Assembly (NCBI GenBank): GCA_023429995.1
Contig: JAEZCE010000051.1
Coordinates: forward strand, 1 to 62,638
Length of the DNA stretch: 62,638 bases
Reading direction: 5' to 3'
Origin: Bacillota bacterium
Lineage (GTDB): Bacteria > Bacillota > UBA4882 > UBA8346
A program made the translations under genes and the position numbers. The notes under the pieces were generated by a model, which was not told the DNA's origin, searched no databases, and saw only the letters and a list, made by a program, of their open reading frames with translations. Below are positions 35,277 through 44,367 of this stretch, piece by piece. Every line of letters begins with the position of its first letter. Position 1 is the first letter of the stretch.

Positions 35277-35462
35277 CTAGCGCATTCCACCAAGGTCGTT
35301 CCATACCGGATACGGATTGGACGGCTGAGTGTACTCCCTCATTAAGGATTGGCTCATCATCTCGTAAAAAGTAGGAGATTCACAGCAGGCATCAATATTT
35401 TTTAAGTAATCCAAGCGCAATTCCAAATGCAGCTGAATGGGTTTCTTCGGCCGTTTGTCCAT
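35277..35462 (-). CDS. small hypothetical protein
   Basis: A 61-residue polar protein (MDKRPKKPIQLHLELRLDYL, later SPTFYEMMSQSLMREYTQP). Two ATGs lie in tandem at 35465 and 35462 behind GTGAGG; the second has the better spacing. It lies convergent to ku with its own terminator. I do not recognise the family. Codon use and the ribosome site favour a real gene. Confidence 0.5.
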   Translation of the reverse strand: MDKRPKKPIQLHLELRLDYLKNIDACCESPTFYEMMSQSLMREYTQPSNPYPVWNDLGGMR

Positions 35463-35465
35463 CAT

Positions 35466-35770
35466 TACCTCACCAAGTGCGCTGGCGCGCCTTAATAAAC
35501 TAATTTTACAAGTGAATTTCTAGACAAACCCCCTAATTCCTGCTGATATTTTCCGGATCTTTCCGTTATTTTTTTGTGAAATCAGGCATTTGGAGGTCTA
35601 CGGCATACCCAGCGGCCGAAAATCGATGGTGGGAGCTGTCCCAAAAGGAAATTTTACGATAAAGAAATACAATATATTGAAACCGACCTATTCGATGAAG
35701 CTATATATTGTATTTCTTATTGATTTCCAATTGCTTTTTAGACAGCCTCAGTGCATCCACAACCCGCAAT
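35466..35770. other. gene-free region with a 16-bp AT-rich inverted repeat
   Basis: AAGAAATACAATATAT (35662-35677) pairs perfectly with ATATATTGTATTTCTT (35703-35718), loop 25. It lies downstream of the TPM gene and may end that operon or be a remnant of a small mobile element. The 72-residue frame at 35590-35808 overlaps it and looks spurious. Confidence 0.45.
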
Positions 35771-36220
35771 TCATTTTCCCAAAGAGATTTCATTGCTCAG
35801 TTCGTTGACGTCTCCAGGCTGACAAGGAAAATACTCAGCCAGACGTTGGCCGGCAAGCTTAATTCCCAGACAAACCCCCTCGGCAAATTGGCCTTCTTTA
35901 AACCGGGATTGAATTTTTTCTTTGGTATCGTCCCAAAATCCCGGCGGAACTTTCTGATCGATGCCTTTGTCGCCGATAATCGCAAATTTATGGTCCTGAG
36001 TCGCTAAATATATCAACACTCCGTTATGAAGATCAGTTTTAGCCATCCCCAGACTCTCAAATACCGCCTTAGCCCTGGCAATGATATCCTCTCCGGCCTT
36101 GCTCTCCACGTGAACCCGGATTTCCCCCGAGGTCAGTTTTTCCGCCTCTTCAATCGCCGATATTATCCTTTGTTTATCATGATTGTTAAAAAAATGGCGT
36201 GTTTTCATTTCATCCCACAT
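35771..36220 (-). CDS. TPM domain protein (soluble)
   Basis: A 149-residue protein made of one TPM (YgcG/TLP18.3-Psb32-MOLO) domain: SGEIRVHVESKAGEDI, then HNGVLIYLATQDHKFAIIGD and FKEGQFAEGVCLGI. There is no signal peptide and no membrane helix. The family is often called a phosphatase from plant homologues, but bacterial function is unsettled. It starts at ATG 36220 behind AGGAGGG, which overlaps the stop of the preceding TPM gene. It is third gene of the LemA-TPM-TPM cluster. Confidence 0.88.
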   Translation of the reverse strand: MWDEMKTRHFFNNHDKQRIISAIEEAEKLTSGEIRVHVESKAGEDIIARAKAVFESLGMAKTDLHNGVLIYLATQDHKFAIIGDKGIDQKVPPGFWDDTKEKIQSRFKEGQFAEGVCLGIKLAGQRLAEYFPCQPGDVNELSNEISLGK

Positions 36221-36234
36221 ACCCGCTCACCCTC

Positions 36235-37020
36235 CTACCAACTTCCACTGGAACCGCCGCCCCCAAAACTGCCGCCGCCGCTACTAAAACCTCCACCACC
36301 GGAATCTCCGCCAAAACCTCCACCGGAGCTTCCGCCGCCAAAACCACCACCACCGCCCCAATACCATGGTTCGCTAAAACCGCGGCGATGGCGATACCGT
36401 TGTTGATGGGCGTTACGCCCGATATTTCCGAAAAGGGTGATCAAAAAAATTACGGCTGCCACCAAAAAGGCTAATGGAAAAGACCGATCTTTGCTTCTTC
36501 GAACCGGCATAAAACGGTTGTTTTCGAGAACATATTTCGGAGAAACCGCTCCAACCATTGCGGCAATCCCCGACGACAATCCCCCATAATAATCATTGTT
36601 TTTAAAAAAAGGCGTGATTTGCTCGCGAATAATCGCCCCCGCCTTGCCGTCGGGCAATACCTCTTCCAAAGCGTACCCGACTTCCATCCGGATTTGGTGC
36701 TCTTTAAAGGCGACCAAAAGAATAGCCCCATTGTCTTTTCCTTTTTGGCCCGGTTTATTCAAATCAAAAAGTTTTTCCGTGAAACTGACCAATTCCTCAT
36801 CTTCCAGACTGGGAATAGTTACCACCAATAACTGATTGCCGGTATCCGCAGCATATTTATGAAGTTTGACCGCTAGTTGGTTTCGTTCGTCTTCCGAAAG
36901 AAGCTGCGCCTTGTCGGTAACATAGGAATCGATTGTAAAGGGGCTCATTCCCGATGCCAATCCGCTTCCGACCCATAACAATATGAAAGCAAAGACCGGC
37001 ACTATCCAACGTTTCTTCAT
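36235..37020 (-). CDS. TPM domain membrane protein with glycine-rich tail (YgcG-like)
   Basis: A 261-residue protein: signal peptide 1-24, TPM domain about 28-150 (DYVTDKA-like SYVTDKAQLLSEDERNQLAV, then DNGAILLVAFKEHQIRMEVG), one membrane helix near 185-203, a basic linker (RNAHQQRYRHRRGF) and a tail rich in Gly and Ser (SGGGFGGDSGGGG) that ends SGSW. This order is that of the YgcG family, usually beside LemA. The domain should lie outside the cell. It follows lemA by 18 bases. Confidence 0.92.
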   Translation of the reverse strand: MKKRWIVPVFAFILLWVGSGLASGMSPFTIDSYVTDKAQLLSEDERNQLAVKLHKYAADTGNQLLVVTIPSLEDEELVSFTEKLFDLNKPGQKGKDNGAILLVAFKEHQIRMEVGYALEEVLPDGKAGAIIREQITPFFKNNDYYGGLSSGIAAMVGAVSPKYVLENNRFMPVRRSKDRSFPLAFLVAAVIFLITLFGNIGRNAHQQRYRHRRGFSEPWYWGGGGGFGGGSSGGGFGGDSGGGGFSSGGGSFGGGGSSGSW

Positions 37021-37038
37021 GTTATAGCCTTTCTTGTT

Positions 37039-37617
37039 TTAATCAAAGCTCACTTTGGGGGCTTCTTTGGAGCTTTCGGGAACTTCAAAATAATCTTTGG
37101 CAGAGAGTCCCATCATCCCAGCAACAATACTCCCCGGGAACAACTGTATTTTATTATTATAATCTTTTACCAGATCATTATATCTCTTTCTTTCAACCGC
37201 TAAACGGTTTTCAGTTCCTGACAATTCATCCATGAGCCGGTTAAACTGATCATTGGCCTTCAACTGCGGATAATTTTCCACCACCATCAATAAACGGCCC
37301 AGCGCCGATTCAAATTGGCCGTTGGCTGCGGCTTTTTCTTTAATCCCGTTCGCCTGCATCATTTGGTTACGGGCATTGTTTAAATTGGTAAAGACGTCTT
37401 TTTCATGGGTGGCATAACCCTTTACAGTACTCACTAAGTTTGGAATGAGGTCGTGACGCCTGAGCAATATATTGTCGACCTGCTTCATCTGGGCTTCCAC
37501 TTCGTTATTGGCCAACTTAAAACTATTGGAATAACTGAAATACATTCCAAAAGGAATGGCTACCAAAAGAATAATCACGACCAACAAAACACCAACAATA
37601 ATCCATGCTTTATTCAT
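37039..37617 (-). CDS. lemA: LemA family protein
   Basis: A 192-residue protein with an N-terminal membrane helix (residues 5-25) and a four-helix LemA bundle: NEVEAQMKQVDNILLRRHDL, IPNLVSTVKGYATHEKDVF, and YNDLVKDYNNKIQLFPGSIV. LemA proteins occur with TPM/YgcG proteins in many bacteria and have no proven biochemical role, though membrane-stress links are suspected. The start is ATG 37617 behind AGGAGG. First gene of the cluster. Confidence 0.93.
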   Translation of the reverse strand: MNKAWIIVGVLLVVIILLVAIPFGMYFSYSNSFKLANNEVEAQMKQVDNILLRRHDLIPNLVSTVKGYATHEKDVFTNLNNARNQMMQANGIKEKAAANGQFESALGRLLMVVENYPQLKANDQFNRLMDELSGTENRLAVERKRYNDLVKDYNNKIQLFPGSIVAGMMGLSAKDYFEVPESSKEAPKVSFD

Positions 37618-37702
37618 ATTATTTTCCTCCTGAGCAAATTCATATTCATCCTTGGAATGATAGAACGAAGGTAAACTCTAAAAGTTCCCATATCTATCCC
37701 CG

Positions 37703-38788
37703 CTAATGCAACTTTTCATCAACCGTGTCTTTAAAGGCTTTCAGGATGAAAAGCGTCAGATCTTCCCGCAAATCCTTTTTAATAGGTTTTGTCAAAAGTT
37801 CTCCTTCGGGACCGAAAATAATATCAACCTCAGGCCGGGTGGGGCAATCTTTAGGGACTTTGACAACCACCGCTTTTTCCTGTGTGTTCAAAAGCACCAG
37901 CGATCCAATGGGAAATGGCGCGATATTCAGCAGAAATCTGTTGGTCAACTCGGGGTCAAAAAAGGTCTTCCCTTGATCCCGTATGTATTCAATCACTTCA
38001 TGCGGGAGAAACCTTTTTCGATAAATACGATCCGTAGACATGGCATCGTAAACATCAGCCAGGGTTACAATTCTGGCAAATTCGTGGATCTGACTTCCCT
38101 TTAACCCTTTGGGATAACCCGAACCGTCAAACCTTTCATGGTGTTGCCAGGGAATACACTTGGCCGTGTCATCAATATCCTTGCAATTTTGCAGCACTTC
38201 ATAGCCAATCTGGGGGTGTTTCTGAATTTCCCGGTATTCTTCCCGGGTTAACTTACTGCTTTTATTTAAAATCGAGTCCGGGATTTTAGCCTTTCCAATA
38301 TCATGAAGGATGGCCCCGGCGCCAAGTTGTTTTAGCTTTGAATCACTATATCCCATGGCTATTCCGGTCATGAGCGATAATACGCATACAGTGACATTGT
38401 GAGAAAAATGATAATCATTCATCGCCCGGATTTCCACCATACTATAACTAATCGTCCGGTTATGGATTAAATCTTCAATGACATGGGTAATGACCGCTTC
38501 AATCCTTTGGCCGTTCACCAACTGGCCGCTGCGGATACTGGACATCGTTTCTTTGGCGATTTTAGTGACTTCTTTTTGAGTTTCTATTTTCACCAGAGGT
38601 TCGACCTCGATTTGACCAACACGGCTATCGATAATATAGAGGGAAGAAATACCAAGCTCCTTCAATTTGTCAATATAATGCCGGTTTAGGTAAGTCCCCT
38701 CGGCAAGCAATACATTTCCTTCCGCGGAATAAATGTTTTTGGCTACCCGCATGTTTTCGGTTACATGTTCAATGGACAATAGTATCAT
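37703..38788 (-). CDS. HD-GYP domain protein, putative c-di-GMP phosphodiesterase
   Basis: A 361-residue cytoplasmic protein. Residues 1-70 are a small N-terminal domain. HD-GYP follows, with LHDIGKAKIPDSILNK (metal-binding His-Asp near 162), HPQIGYEVL, HHERFDGSGYPKG with the GYP triad intact, and TLADVYDAMSTDRIYRK. The active set supports hydrolysis of c-di-GMP. The start is ATG 38788 behind GGAGG. It follows dtd by 24 bases and may share the recJ-rel-dtd transcript. Confidence 0.92.
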   Translation of the reverse strand: MILLSIEHVTENMRVAKNIYSAEGNVLLAEGTYLNRHYIDKLKELGISSLYIIDSRVGQIEVEPLVKIETQKEVTKIAKETMSSIRSGQLVNGQRIEAVITHVIEDLIHNRTISYSMVEIRAMNDYHFSHNVTVCVLSLMTGIAMGYSDSKLKQLGAGAILHDIGKAKIPDSILNKSSKLTREEYREIQKHPQIGYEVLQNCKDIDDTAKCIPWQHHERFDGSGYPKGLKGSQIHEFARIVTLADVYDAMSTDRIYRKRFLPHEVIEYIRDQGKTFFDPELTNRFLLNIAPFPIGSLVLLNTQEKAVVVKVPKDCPTRPEVDIIFGPEGELLTKPIKKDLREDLTLFILKAFKDTVDEKLH

Positions 38789-38812
38789 GATGCCTCCACC
38801 AAACCATATCTT

Positions 38813-39262
38813 TTAAAACAAACGCTTGCTGTCGAGTAAAATCGTTACAGGTCCATCATTGATCAAAGCTACCTTCATATCGCTGCGAAAACGCCCTTTA
38901 GCCACGGTCAAGCCGCAGTCGCGAACCTGGTCACAAAAGGTATCATATAAAAGTTCTCCAAGCTTTGGATCCGCGGCTGCCGTGAAACTGGGCCGGCGGC
39001 CATTCCGGCAATCCCCGTATAGTGTAAATTGAGAAATAATTAATGCGGGTAGTTTTAATTCCAAAAGGGACAAGTTTAATTTTCCGGATTCATCCTCAAA
39101 AATTCGCAAATTGGCTATCTTTTGAGCCAAATAGGCTCCATCGGACCCGGTGTCGCCGTCTCCAACGCCCAAAAACACCAGCAAACCCCGGTCAATCTTG
39201 CCAAGTACTTCCCCGTCCACTGTTACTTGGCTTTGCAAGACTCTTTGAACCACTGCGCGCAT
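38813..39262 (-). CDS. dtd: D-aminoacyl-tRNA deacylase
   Basis: A 149-residue DTD that removes D-amino acids (and glycine from tRNA-Ala) from mis-charged tRNA. MRAVVQRVLQSQVTVDGEVL is the usual opening. The catalytic SQFTLYGD and the cross-subunit Gly-cisPro motif (NDGPVTI) are intact. Full family length. The start is ATG 39262. It follows rel by 11 bases, the common rel-dtd order in Bacillota. Confidence 0.97.
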   Translation of the reverse strand: MRAVVQRVLQSQVTVDGEVLGKIDRGLLVFLGVGDGDTGSDGAYLAQKIANLRIFEDESGKLNLSLLELKLPALIISQFTLYGDCRNGRRPSFTAAADPKLGELLYDTFCDQVRDCGLTVAKGRFRSDMKVALINDGPVTILLDSKRLF

Positions 39263-39273
39263 CGCAATTTCCC

Positions 39274-41427
39274 CTATCTTACCAATCTGCTTACCCGGTA
39301 AATTCTTTGAACCCCTTCGACCTTCTTGACCCGCTTAAAGATAAGTTGGATTTGATCGGAATGAGTTATCTCCAATGTCAGGTTGATATAAGCCATTCCT
39401 TTTTTGGATCGGGCCTTGGCGGCGCTCAGGTATAAATTCATTTCCGAAATGGCGTTCATAATATCGGTCAGGAAATTGACCCGATCACCGCCTTCAATTT
39501 CAATATCCACGGGATAAATTCCCTGAATCTCCTGATCCCAGGCTACTTCGATAATCCGGTCTTTGTCTTCGCTTCCCAAATTGGGACAATCCTGACGATG
39601 AATGGAAACGCCCTTACCCCGGGTGATAAACCCGATAATCGGGTCCCCCGGTACGGGACTGCAACATTTTGAAAAACGGATCAGCAGATTGTCGACGCCC
39701 TTAACTTTAATGCCCTGTCCGGAGCGGCGGGTCCTCTTTCTTTCCTCGGACTCCGGCTTGAAGGGCTTTACCGGTTCTTTTTCCAAGCCCATTTTTCCAA
39801 CGACCTGATTGGCCGTTACCTTTAGATCGCCGACAGAGGCCAGCAAATCTTCCAGAACTGTGAAACCCAGTTTTTTAGCGATCTCCAGCAGATTATCCTG
39901 GCGCATGTTGTCCTGGATGTCCAGCCCATGTTTGCGTAGTTCCCGTTCAATCATTTCCCGGCCGATTTGAATGTTTTCTTCCCGCCGTTGTTCACGAAGC
40001 CACTGCCGGATTCGGTTTTTAGCCTTGGTGGTTTTTACAAACTGCAACCAATCCCGGCTGGGGCCGGAACTCTGCTTGGAGCTGATGATCTGAATGATAT
40101 CCCCGTTTTTTAGCAAATAGTCCAGGGGTACCAACCTGCCGTTAACCTTGGCTCCGGCGCATTGATGGCCAAGAGCGCTGTGGATACTATAGGCGAAATC
40201 AACCGGGGTCGATCCGGCCGGTAAATTTTTGACATCCCCTTTCGGGGTAAAAACAAACACCTCATCGATAAACAGGCCTATCCGCAGAGTCTCCATAAAC
40301 TCCTCGGAATCCTTCATTTCACCTTGCCATTCGATGAGATGGCGCAGCCAAGCGATTTTTTCATGCAACTCTTTGTCATCGGGACTGTTTTCTTTATATA
40401 ACCAATGGGCGGCAATGCCGTACTCGGCGGTCCGGTGCATCTCCCAGGTCCGGATTTGAATCTCCAAGGGTTCCCCAATCGGTCCAATCACTGTGGTATG
40501 CAATGATTGGTACATATTGGACTTCGGCATGGCCACATAATCCTTAAACCGCCCCGGCATCGGCTTCCAAAGCGTGTGCACAATGCCCAGAACCTCGTAA
40601 CAGTCTTGAACCGTGGGAACAATGACCCGCAGGCCCATCAGATCGTAAATCTCGCTGAAATCCTTGCCTTGTTCCTGCATTTTTTCATAAATACTGAAAA
40701 AATGTTTGGGCCGCCCTTGCACTTCCGCTTTTAACTCTATTTCTGCCAAAGCCCGCTGAAGTGTCTGCTTGACCTCGTTGATGATACCTTCCCGTTCCTG
40801 GCGTTTCTTGGCTACTTTGTTCACCAAATCATAATAAGCCTCGGGTTCCAGGTAACGTAGGGCCAGGTCCTCCAATTCCCACTTAACTTTCCACATTCCC
40901 AAACGGTGGGTTAAGGGAGCATAAATTTCCAAAGTCTCCTTGGCGATTTTTTTCTGACGTTCCTCGGGAAGAGGTTTTAAGGTCCGCATGTTATGCAGAC
41001 GGTCGGCCAGTTTAATGATGATAACCCGGAGATCCTGAGTCATCGCAAGAAACATTTTCCGGAGATTTTCCATTTGCTGTTCTTGCTTGCTTTGAAAAGC
41101 CAACCGGCTTAATTTGGTGACGCCATCGACCAGCAGAGCCACTTCAGAGCCAAACCGCTTCTCGATTTCTTCAATAACGATATCGGTATCTTCCACCACA
41201 TCATGCAAAAAAGCGGCAGCGATCGAAGTAACATCCATGCCCAAATCGAATACGATGGCCGCTACCTCCAAAGGATGCTGAATAAAGTCCTCTCCCGATT
41301 CACGCTTCTGCCCGGCATGAGCAGTTTTGGCAAATTCATAAGCTGCCTTCAGCTTTCCCAAATCAGCTGCAGGTTTGTTTTCTCCGATTCTCTTCAAGAA
41401 TTCGTCAATGGTTACCGGTTCAAACAT
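39274..41427 (-). CDS. relA: bifunctional (p)ppGpp synthetase/hydrolase Rel
   Basis: A 717-residue stringent-response enzyme. The N-terminal hydrolase domain has HDVVED (His75, Asp76) and RLHNMRTL. The synthetase domain (about 220-350) has GRPKHFFSIYEKM and YQSLHTTVIGP. TGS (about 390-455, VFVFTPKGDVKNLPAGSTPV), a zinc-finger/CC region (RFSKCCSPVPGDPIIGFITR) and a C-terminal ACT domain follow. Both activities look intact. Its ATG directly follows the recJ stop codon. The apt gene often found between them is absent here. Confidence 0.97.
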   Translation of the reverse strand: MFEPVTIDEFLKRIGENKPAADLGKLKAAYEFAKTAHAGQKRESGEDFIQHPLEVAAIVFDLGMDVTSIAAAFLHDVVEDTDIVIEEIEKRFGSEVALLVDGVTKLSRLAFQSKQEQQMENLRKMFLAMTQDLRVIIIKLADRLHNMRTLKPLPEERQKKIAKETLEIYAPLTHRLGMWKVKWELEDLALRYLEPEAYYDLVNKVAKKRQEREGIINEVKQTLQRALAEIELKAEVQGRPKHFFSIYEKMQEQGKDFSEIYDLMGLRVIVPTVQDCYEVLGIVHTLWKPMPGRFKDYVAMPKSNMYQSLHTTVIGPIGEPLEIQIRTWEMHRTAEYGIAAHWLYKENSPDDKELHEKIAWLRHLIEWQGEMKDSEEFMETLRIGLFIDEVFVFTPKGDVKNLPAGSTPVDFAYSIHSALGHQCAGAKVNGRLVPLDYLLKNGDIIQIISSKQSSGPSRDWLQFVKTTKAKNRIRQWLREQRREENIQIGREMIERELRKHGLDIQDNMRQDNLLEIAKKLGFTVLEDLLASVGDLKVTANQVVGKMGLEKEPVKPFKPESEERKRTRRSGQGIKVKGVDNLLIRFSKCCSPVPGDPIIGFITRGKGVSIHRQDCPNLGSEDKDRIIEVAWDQEIQGIYPVDIEIEGGDRVNFLTDIMNAISEMNLYLSAAKARSKKGMAYINLTLEITHSDQIQLIFKRVKKVEGVQRIYRVSRLVR

Positions 41428-43140
41428 TTAGTTTGACCCCCGCAGTACAACATCTTTTAAATTCAATTGAACCTGCACATTTCCATTCCAATTGTTTTCT
41501 TCCAAAGAAAAAGCCACATCCACTTCTGAAGCCGCAGCCAGCTCGGGCTGAATAAACCCCATATTAAAACCAATCCCCTCACAGGTTACGTGATGATCGG
41601 AAACTCTTACTTTTAAATGTTTGCCGTTTTCCCCGACATTTTTGTAATCGACCAAACCTACCGCTTTGCAGCCTAAAATGGGCGTGGGATTGCTGGAACC
41701 GCAAGGAGCGAGCTTCATCAATTCACGGGCCAAATCAATGTTAATCCGGCTCAATTCGACGACACTTTCAATTTGAATCGTCGGTATCAAGGCTTCCGGG
41801 GTCAGAGTCTCTTTCGCTTCCTGCAAAAAGGCCTCCCGGAAGAGCGGAATGTTCTCCCGCAATATGCTAAGTCCGGCGGCAAATTCGTGCCCGCCGAATT
41901 TAATCATATGTCCCTCACAATGCTCAAGTGCATTAAAAAGATTAAATCCCTGGATGCTCCGGCCGGAACCGCGTCCTTCCTCCCCGTCAAGGCCGATTAA
42001 AATAACCGGTTTATTATAGACCTCCACCAATTTGGATGCTACAATACCGATCACTCCCAAATGCCAATTTTCACCCGCCAGTACCAGCGCATATTCGTTT
42101 TCAAAACTGGGATCCCCCTCAATTTGCGCTTTCGCTTCCCGGAACACCTGGGCCTCGATTTCCTGCCGCTTTTGGTTCTCTTTTTCAAGTTCTTTGGCGA
42201 AATCCATCGCTTGGAGCGGGTCACCGGTTAGAAAAAGCTTCACTCCCAGACAAGGATTTGCCATCCTCCCGGCCGCATTCACCCGGGGAGCCAATAAATA
42301 GCCGATATGGCCGCTGTTGATTTCCCGTTCCTGCAAAGCGGCCCCTTGAATGAGGGCTTTTAAGCCAGTATTTGAGGTCTTCTGAATTTTTTCCAAACCG
42401 TATTTAACCAAAACCCGGTTTTCGCCAAGTAACGGGACAATATCGGCGATGGTTCCAAAGGCGACCAAGTCCAGGTTGGCCATTAACCGTTCGCCAATTT
42501 CCGGAATTTCCGCAGCCAGGCCCTGTAATAACTTAAAGGCGACGCCCACTCCGGCAAGCTGCGTAAAAGGGTAACCCGCCTCCGGCGCCTTCGGATCAAT
42601 TAATGCATAAGCCTCCGGTAATGTGCCTTTGGGCTCATGATGATCGGTAATGATTAAATCAATACCCTTTGACTTAAGAAACAGCGCCTCTTCCACAGCG
42701 CTAATCCCGCAGTCAACCGTGATAATTAAGGTAACGCCTTTAGCAAGCGCCTTATCCAGGGAACTCAAATGGAGTCCATAGCCTTCTTCCAGTCTTTTGG
42801 GGATATAGTAAATTAGTTTCCCCGGCAAATATTTGGATAATACTCTGATCATCACCGAGATCGAAGTGATTCCATCCACATCATAATCACCATAGATTAA
42901 AACCGTTTCTTGGTGATCAATGGCCCTTTTTAAACGTTCCACCGCCCGTTTCATGTCTCCAAACAAAAAAGGGTCGTGCAAATCCTGGAGGGACGGTGAC
43001 AAAAAAGCCTTTGCGGCAACAAAATCCGTGATGCCGCGATTGCAAATCAAGCGGGCTAAAAGCGGGGAAATCCCCAATTGTTGAGCCATCTGAAATACAT
43101 TAGGGTCGGTATTTTCAATCAGTTTCCATCTTTTGCTCAT
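41428..43140 (-). CDS. recJ: single-stranded-DNA exonuclease RecJ
   Basis: A 570-residue 5'-3' exonuclease of recombination and mismatch repair. DHH-family motifs are YGDYDVDGITS (near 83-93), VDCGISAVEEA (near 145) and ITDHHEPK (near 162). DHHA1 follows with GRGSGRSIQGFNLFNALEH and FGGHEFAAGLSI, then an OB-like end. 570 residues is close to the compact Bacillota length. The start is ATG 43140. It heads a recJ-rel-dtd-HD-GYP group on the minus strand. Confidence 0.96.
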   Translation of the reverse strand: MSKRWKLIENTDPNVFQMAQQLGISPLLARLICNRGITDFVAAKAFLSPSLQDLHDPFLFGDMKRAVERLKRAIDHQETVLIYGDYDVDGITSISVMIRVLSKYLPGKLIYYIPKRLEEGYGLHLSSLDKALAKGVTLIITVDCGISAVEEALFLKSKGIDLIITDHHEPKGTLPEAYALIDPKAPEAGYPFTQLAGVGVAFKLLQGLAAEIPEIGERLMANLDLVAFGTIADIVPLLGENRVLVKYGLEKIQKTSNTGLKALIQGAALQEREINSGHIGYLLAPRVNAAGRMANPCLGVKLFLTGDPLQAMDFAKELEKENQKRQEIEAQVFREAKAQIEGDPSFENEYALVLAGENWHLGVIGIVASKLVEVYNKPVILIGLDGEEGRGSGRSIQGFNLFNALEHCEGHMIKFGGHEFAAGLSILRENIPLFREAFLQEAKETLTPEALIPTIQIESVVELSRINIDLARELMKLAPCGSSNPTPILGCKAVGLVDYKNVGENGKHLKVRVSDHHVTCEGIGFNMGFIQPELAAASEVDVAFSLEENNWNGNVQVQLNLKDVVLRGSN

Positions 43141-43620
43141 TATAACTCCCTGTAGTTTATGCGTGCACCCGTATAATTTATGGTAGACCGTGCGGGTTCA
43201 AAGTTTCAATATTTTCTAATCCGGCAAATTGATTACAAACCCATCCTCAAAACAGCTTCTTGAAATAGTTAACTGTTATTATTCGGTACTTTTTCGTCCT
43301 TTCCTGCTATTTTCTCTTCATTCCGTTTCCTTGCGGGGAATGCCCACAAGTATTCTTGCCCTTAAATCCGGCAAGAATATTATTAGATATTCCAATCTAT
43401 TTTTATGTTACATCATGTTAAAAAAGAGGATCGTTTCCCAAACGAAATTTCGTTACACAGGGGAAACGCCAGGGCCAATATGAACAATTCTCCAAACGAG
43501 TTGACAAATTATTATGTTCTTCGTTATACTGGTTAACGTGTCTATTTTTAGCGATCACTAAATGGAACAAAGTATCGTTATGACACGGAAAAGACTACAT
43601 GAAAGAAAGAAGGAAAGTGT
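43141..43620. other. gene-free region
   Basis: 480 bases between divergent recJ and the transglycosylase gene. The only ORF (43229-43483) lacks a ribosome site and looks spurious. A promoter lies at 43501-43530. Confidence 0.5.
43501..43530 (+). promoter_or_regulatory. sigma-A promoter of the transglycosylase gene
   Basis: TTGACA (43501-43506), an 18-base spacer and TATACT (43525-43530). Confidence 0.75.
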
Positions 43621-44199
43621 TTGATTTTAGAAAAGCGACAAAAAACATTTCACGTAAAGTTGTTGCTGATAGCCTTGTTAATGATCATCATAATCGGCGG
43701 GACTACATATTGTATCCAAGAGATGAATAAAGTCAAAGAGGAAAATAAAGCGCGGCAGGCTGTATCCGATAAAGTAACCACAGTAATGAGGATGTTTCAT
43801 TGCAATGATCCTGAAATTCATGACGCCATCATGGATACGTTCGATCCGGTCTTGATTGCAATTATCATCGGAGTGGAAAGCGAATATAGGGTTAATGCGG
43901 TCAGCCGGGCCGGTTGCCGGGGCCTAATGCAACTATCACCCGATAAATTGGACGACTGGAAAAATGTCCGGAAGAATATCCAAGTGGGAGCAAGGTATCT
44001 GCAGGATCAGATTGAGCATTTCGGCAATTTGGAGCTGGCCGTGGCCGCTTATAACGCCGGTCCGTCTTCGGTCTCCAAGTATCAGGGAGTTCCTCCTTAT
44101 GTTGAGACCAAAGCTTATGTTAAAAAAGCTAAATTATTGAGTTTGGCCTTTGACCATTTTTTACCCTGGACCACTGAACAAACCCGGCAAATGCTCTAG
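43621..44199 (+). CDS. membrane-anchored lytic transglycosylase (SLT family)
   Basis: A 192-residue enzyme that cleaves peptidoglycan strands to 1,6-anhydromuramyl ends. Start TTG 43621 behind GAAAGAAAGGAAAG. One membrane helix (residues 13-32), then the SLT domain: VESEYRVNAVSRAGCRGLMQL with catalytic Glu near 87, LAVAAYNAGPSSVSKY, and ETKAYVKKA. The active fold is presumably outside the cell. It has its own promoter and terminator, and no neighbour hints at a specialised role. Confidence 0.92.
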   Translation: MILEKRQKTFHVKLLLIALLMIIIIGGTTYCIQEMNKVKEENKARQAVSDKVTTVMRMFHCNDPEIHDAIMDTFDPVLIAIIIGVESEYRVNAVSRAGCRGLMQLSPDKLDDWKNVRKNIQVGARYLQDQIEHFGNLELAVAAYNAGPSSVSKYQGVPPYVETKAYVKKAKLLSLAFDHFLPWTTEQTRQML

Positions 44200-44231
44200 G
44201 CGGGAAACATCAGTCCATCGTGATCATTAAA

Positions 44232-44270
44232 CCTCCATTCCTCATTACTTTGGAATGGAGGCTTTTTTTG
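44232..44270 (+). terminator. terminator of the transglycosylase gene
   Basis: CCTCCATTCC (44232-44241) pairs with GGAATGGAGG (44252-44261), followed by CTTTTTTTGG. Confidence 0.9.
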
Positions 44271-44367
44271 GTGGCGCTTAAAATCCTCGGCTAATCTGTT
44301 TTTTTTACCTTTTCCTTTTTCAGTTCAACATCCCTGTTTTTACCGACTTGCTGAAGTTTACTTAACA

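Noticed and set aside
35590..35808. 72-residue plus-strand ORF
   Set aside because: It runs across a 16-bp inverted repeat into the end of the opposite TPM gene, with no good ribosome site.
39274..43140. Missing apt between recJ and rel as a sign of recent deletion
   Set aside because: The recJ stop touches the rel start cleanly with no remnant; many genomes keep apt elsewhere.
43229..43483. 84-residue plus-strand ORF upstream of the transglycosylase gene
   Set aside because: No ribosome site, no protein-like pattern, and it precedes the promoter at 43501.
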